This document shows, piece by piece, positions 5,020 through 5,992 of a stretch of DNA of 5,992 bases; the stretch's first letter is position 1, and each line of letters opens with the position of its first letter. A model generated the notes under the pieces. It saw only the letters and a list, made by a program, of their open reading frames with translations, did not search any database and was not told the DNA's origin. Source of the DNA: JANOGU01 sp964499865 (lineage in GTDB: Bacteria > Pseudomonadota > Alphaproteobacteria > Rhodobacterales > Rhodobacteraceae); the NCBI GenBank assembly GCA_964499865.1, contig CAZCPY010000169.1:1-5992 (forward strand), in the 5' to 3' direction. The position numbers and the translations under genes were made by a program.

Positions 5020-5838
5020 TCAGGGCGCCGCATGGGCCGCGACCACGCGGTCGCGGCCGTCGAGGTCGGGCAGGACCGCGGTCACCCTCAGCCCGCCCGC
5101 GGCAAGGATCGCGGCGACCCCGGGGCCCTGGCGCCAGCCGATCTCGACCAGCAGCCGCCCGCCCGGCGCCAGATGCGCGGGCGCGCCTTCGGCGATGGCG
5201 CGGTAAGCCGCCAGCCCGTCGCCGCCCGGGGTCAGGGCCATGCGCGGCTCCCAGTCGCGAACCTCGGGTTCCAGGCCCGCCATCTCCGCCGCCGCGATGT
5301 AGGGCGGATTCGACACGATCAGGTCGAAGCGGCCGGTGACGCCCGCGAACCAGTCGGCCAGACGGAAGGTTGCCGTCACGCCGATGTCGGTCGCGTTCGC
5401 CTGCGCGACCGCCAGCGCCGCCGGCGACAGGTCGGTCCCCGTCCCCGTCGCCCCCGGCCGCGCCGCCAGCAGCGAGATCAGGATCGCCCCCGACCCGGTG
5501 CCAAGGTCCAGAACACTGGAAAACGGCCCCTCGAGCGCCGCCGCGACCAGCGTTTCGGTGTCGGGCCGGGGGTCGAGCACGTCCGGCGTCACGCGGAAGC
5601 GGTGGTTCCAGAAATCGCGCCAGCCGCGGATCCGGCTGACCGGCTGGCGCGCCAGCCGTGCCGCGGTGGCCTGTTCAAGCAGGGCCAGGGCCCCCGGCGC
5701 CAGGGGGTCGGACAGGCGCGGGGCGCCTTGCCCGTCGCGGCCGGTCGCGTGCATCACCAGGGCCGTCGCGTCCCCGCCCGGCAGGCCCGCGGCGGCAAGC
5801 CGCGCCCGCGTGGCCTGCACCGCCTGGTCGAAGGTCAT
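5020..5838 (-). CDS. prmC: Peptide chain release factor N5-glutamine methyltransferase PrmC (HemK)
   Basis: Cytoplasmic S-adenosylmethionine-dependent enzyme that methylates the glutamine of the GGQ motif in release factors 1 and 2, raising termination efficiency. The 272 residues match the family length. An N-terminal helical substrate-binding domain (1-about 80) includes RQPVSRIRGWRDFW (64-77). The linker motif VLDPRPDTETLV (87-98) follows. The Rossmann methyltransferase domain has SAM motif I VLDLGTGSGAI (109-119), an acidic residue in TGTDLS (133-138), the catalytic IVSNPPYI (174-181), which binds the target glutamine amide, and EPRMALTPGGDGLAAYR (197-213). The set is complete. The ATG at 5838 overlaps the prfA stop as ATGA, and GAGGA (5845-5849) lies six bases upstream, so translation is probably coupled to prfA. 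One small oddity is Leu-Asp-Pro where many homologues have Ile-Pro before RP[E/D]TE. Confidence 0.96.
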   Translation of the reverse strand: MTFDQAVQATRARLAAAGLPGGDATALVMHATGRDGQGAPRLSDPLAPGALALLEQATAARLARQPVSRIRGWRDFWNHRFRVTPDVLDPRPDTETLVAAALEGPFSSVLDLGTGSGAILISLLAARPGATGTGTDLSPAALAVAQANATDIGVTATFRLADWFAGVTGRFDLIVSNPPYIAAAEMAGLEPEVRDWEPRMALTPGGDGLAAYRAIAEGAPAHLAPGGRLLVEIGWRQGPGVAAILAAGGLRVTAVLPDLDGRDRVVAAHAAP

Positions 5839-5992
5839 CCCGTGTCCTCGGCGGCCAGCCGCCCCGCCTGGTCGTGCGCGGCCAGCGCGTCGATCAGGGG
5901 CGACAGGTCACCCTCCATCACCTGCGGCAGGGCGTAGAGCGTCAGGTTGATGCGGTGGTCGGTCACCCGGCCTTGCGGGAAGTTGTAGGTGC
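5835..5992 (-). CDS. prfA: Peptide chain release factor 1, C-terminal 51 residues (cut by window edge)
   Basis: Release factor 1 recognises UAA and UAG stop codons on the ribosome and triggers peptide release. Only the 3' end is present: the minus strand reads TYNFPQGRVTDHRINLTLY, the highly conserved C-terminal signature of class I release factors. It is followed by ALPQVMEGDLSPLIDAL and ends LAAEDTG. RF1 is preferred to RF2 because the MEG-D-L-LI-AL helix and the prmC neighbour fit RF1, and prfB is usually elsewhere. The GGQ loop and the PxT codon-recognition motif lie outside the window. The TGA stop (5835-5837) overlaps the prmC ATG. The reading frame is clear, although the fragment is short and begins within a codon (probably Arg). 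Confidence 0.93.
   Translation of the reverse strand, partial: TYNFPQGRVTDHRINLTLYALPQVMEGDLSPLIDALAAHDQAGRLAAEDTG

Noticed and set aside
4173..5033. 286-codon minus-strand frame covering the gap and part of the DUF4167 gene
   Set aside because: Low-complexity Arg/Pro/Gly frame crossing the hairpin repeats, out of frame with the DUF4167 gene and without a domain.
4019..5206. Long plus-strand frame with a hydrophobic Ala/Val-rich stretch resembling a membrane protein
   Set aside because: It is the antisense reading of the Asp/Arg-rich repeats of the DUF4167 gene, where GAC/CGC codons read as GTC/GCG. It then runs through the non-coding gap into antisense prmC. It has no family motif.

Overview
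The window looks like chromosomal DNA of a GC-rich alphaproteobacterium, most likely of the Rhodobacteraceae (Rhodobacter/Paracoccus-like). Reasons: very high GC with G/C-ending codons throughout, a DUF4167 protein (an alphaproteobacterial family) just downstream of prfA-prmC, and a cyanide-insensitive-type cytochrome bd quinol oxidase. The genus call is inference from gene content, not from a database match.

Layout. The plus strand from 1 to 2213 carries a cytochrome bd-type quinol oxidase operon: subunit I (cydA/cioA, 5' end outside the window) overlapping subunit II (cydB/cioB) by four bases. Everything to the right is on the minus strand and runs towards cydB. In transcription order it is: the last 51 codons of prfA (release factor 1); prmC (release factor glutamine methyltransferase), overlapping prfA by four bases; a 374-base gene-free gap rich in hairpins; a DUF4167 protein with a repetitive disordered tail; an M20D amidohydrolase; and a small four-helix membrane protein of unknown function. 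The two transcription blocks converge in a 39-base gap (2214-2252) that holds only a weak 4-bp stem (2235-2246) and no convincing terminator.

How the genes relate. CydAB form one membrane complex that oxidises ubiquinol and reduces oxygen to water. PrfA and PrmC form a functional pair: PrmC methylates the GGQ glutamine of the release factors. The amidohydrolase and the membrane protein are five bases apart and probably co-transcribed, but nothing in the sequence shows a shared pathway.

The most unusual DNA is the gap 4646-5019. It holds a strong 13-position stem-loop and a GC-rich compound inverted repeat of about 90 bp with three nested hairpins and a canonical G-quadruplex motif on the minus strand. 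I see no tRNA, rRNA, CRISPR array, insertion sequence or phage gene, and no convincing evidence of a new multi-gene system.
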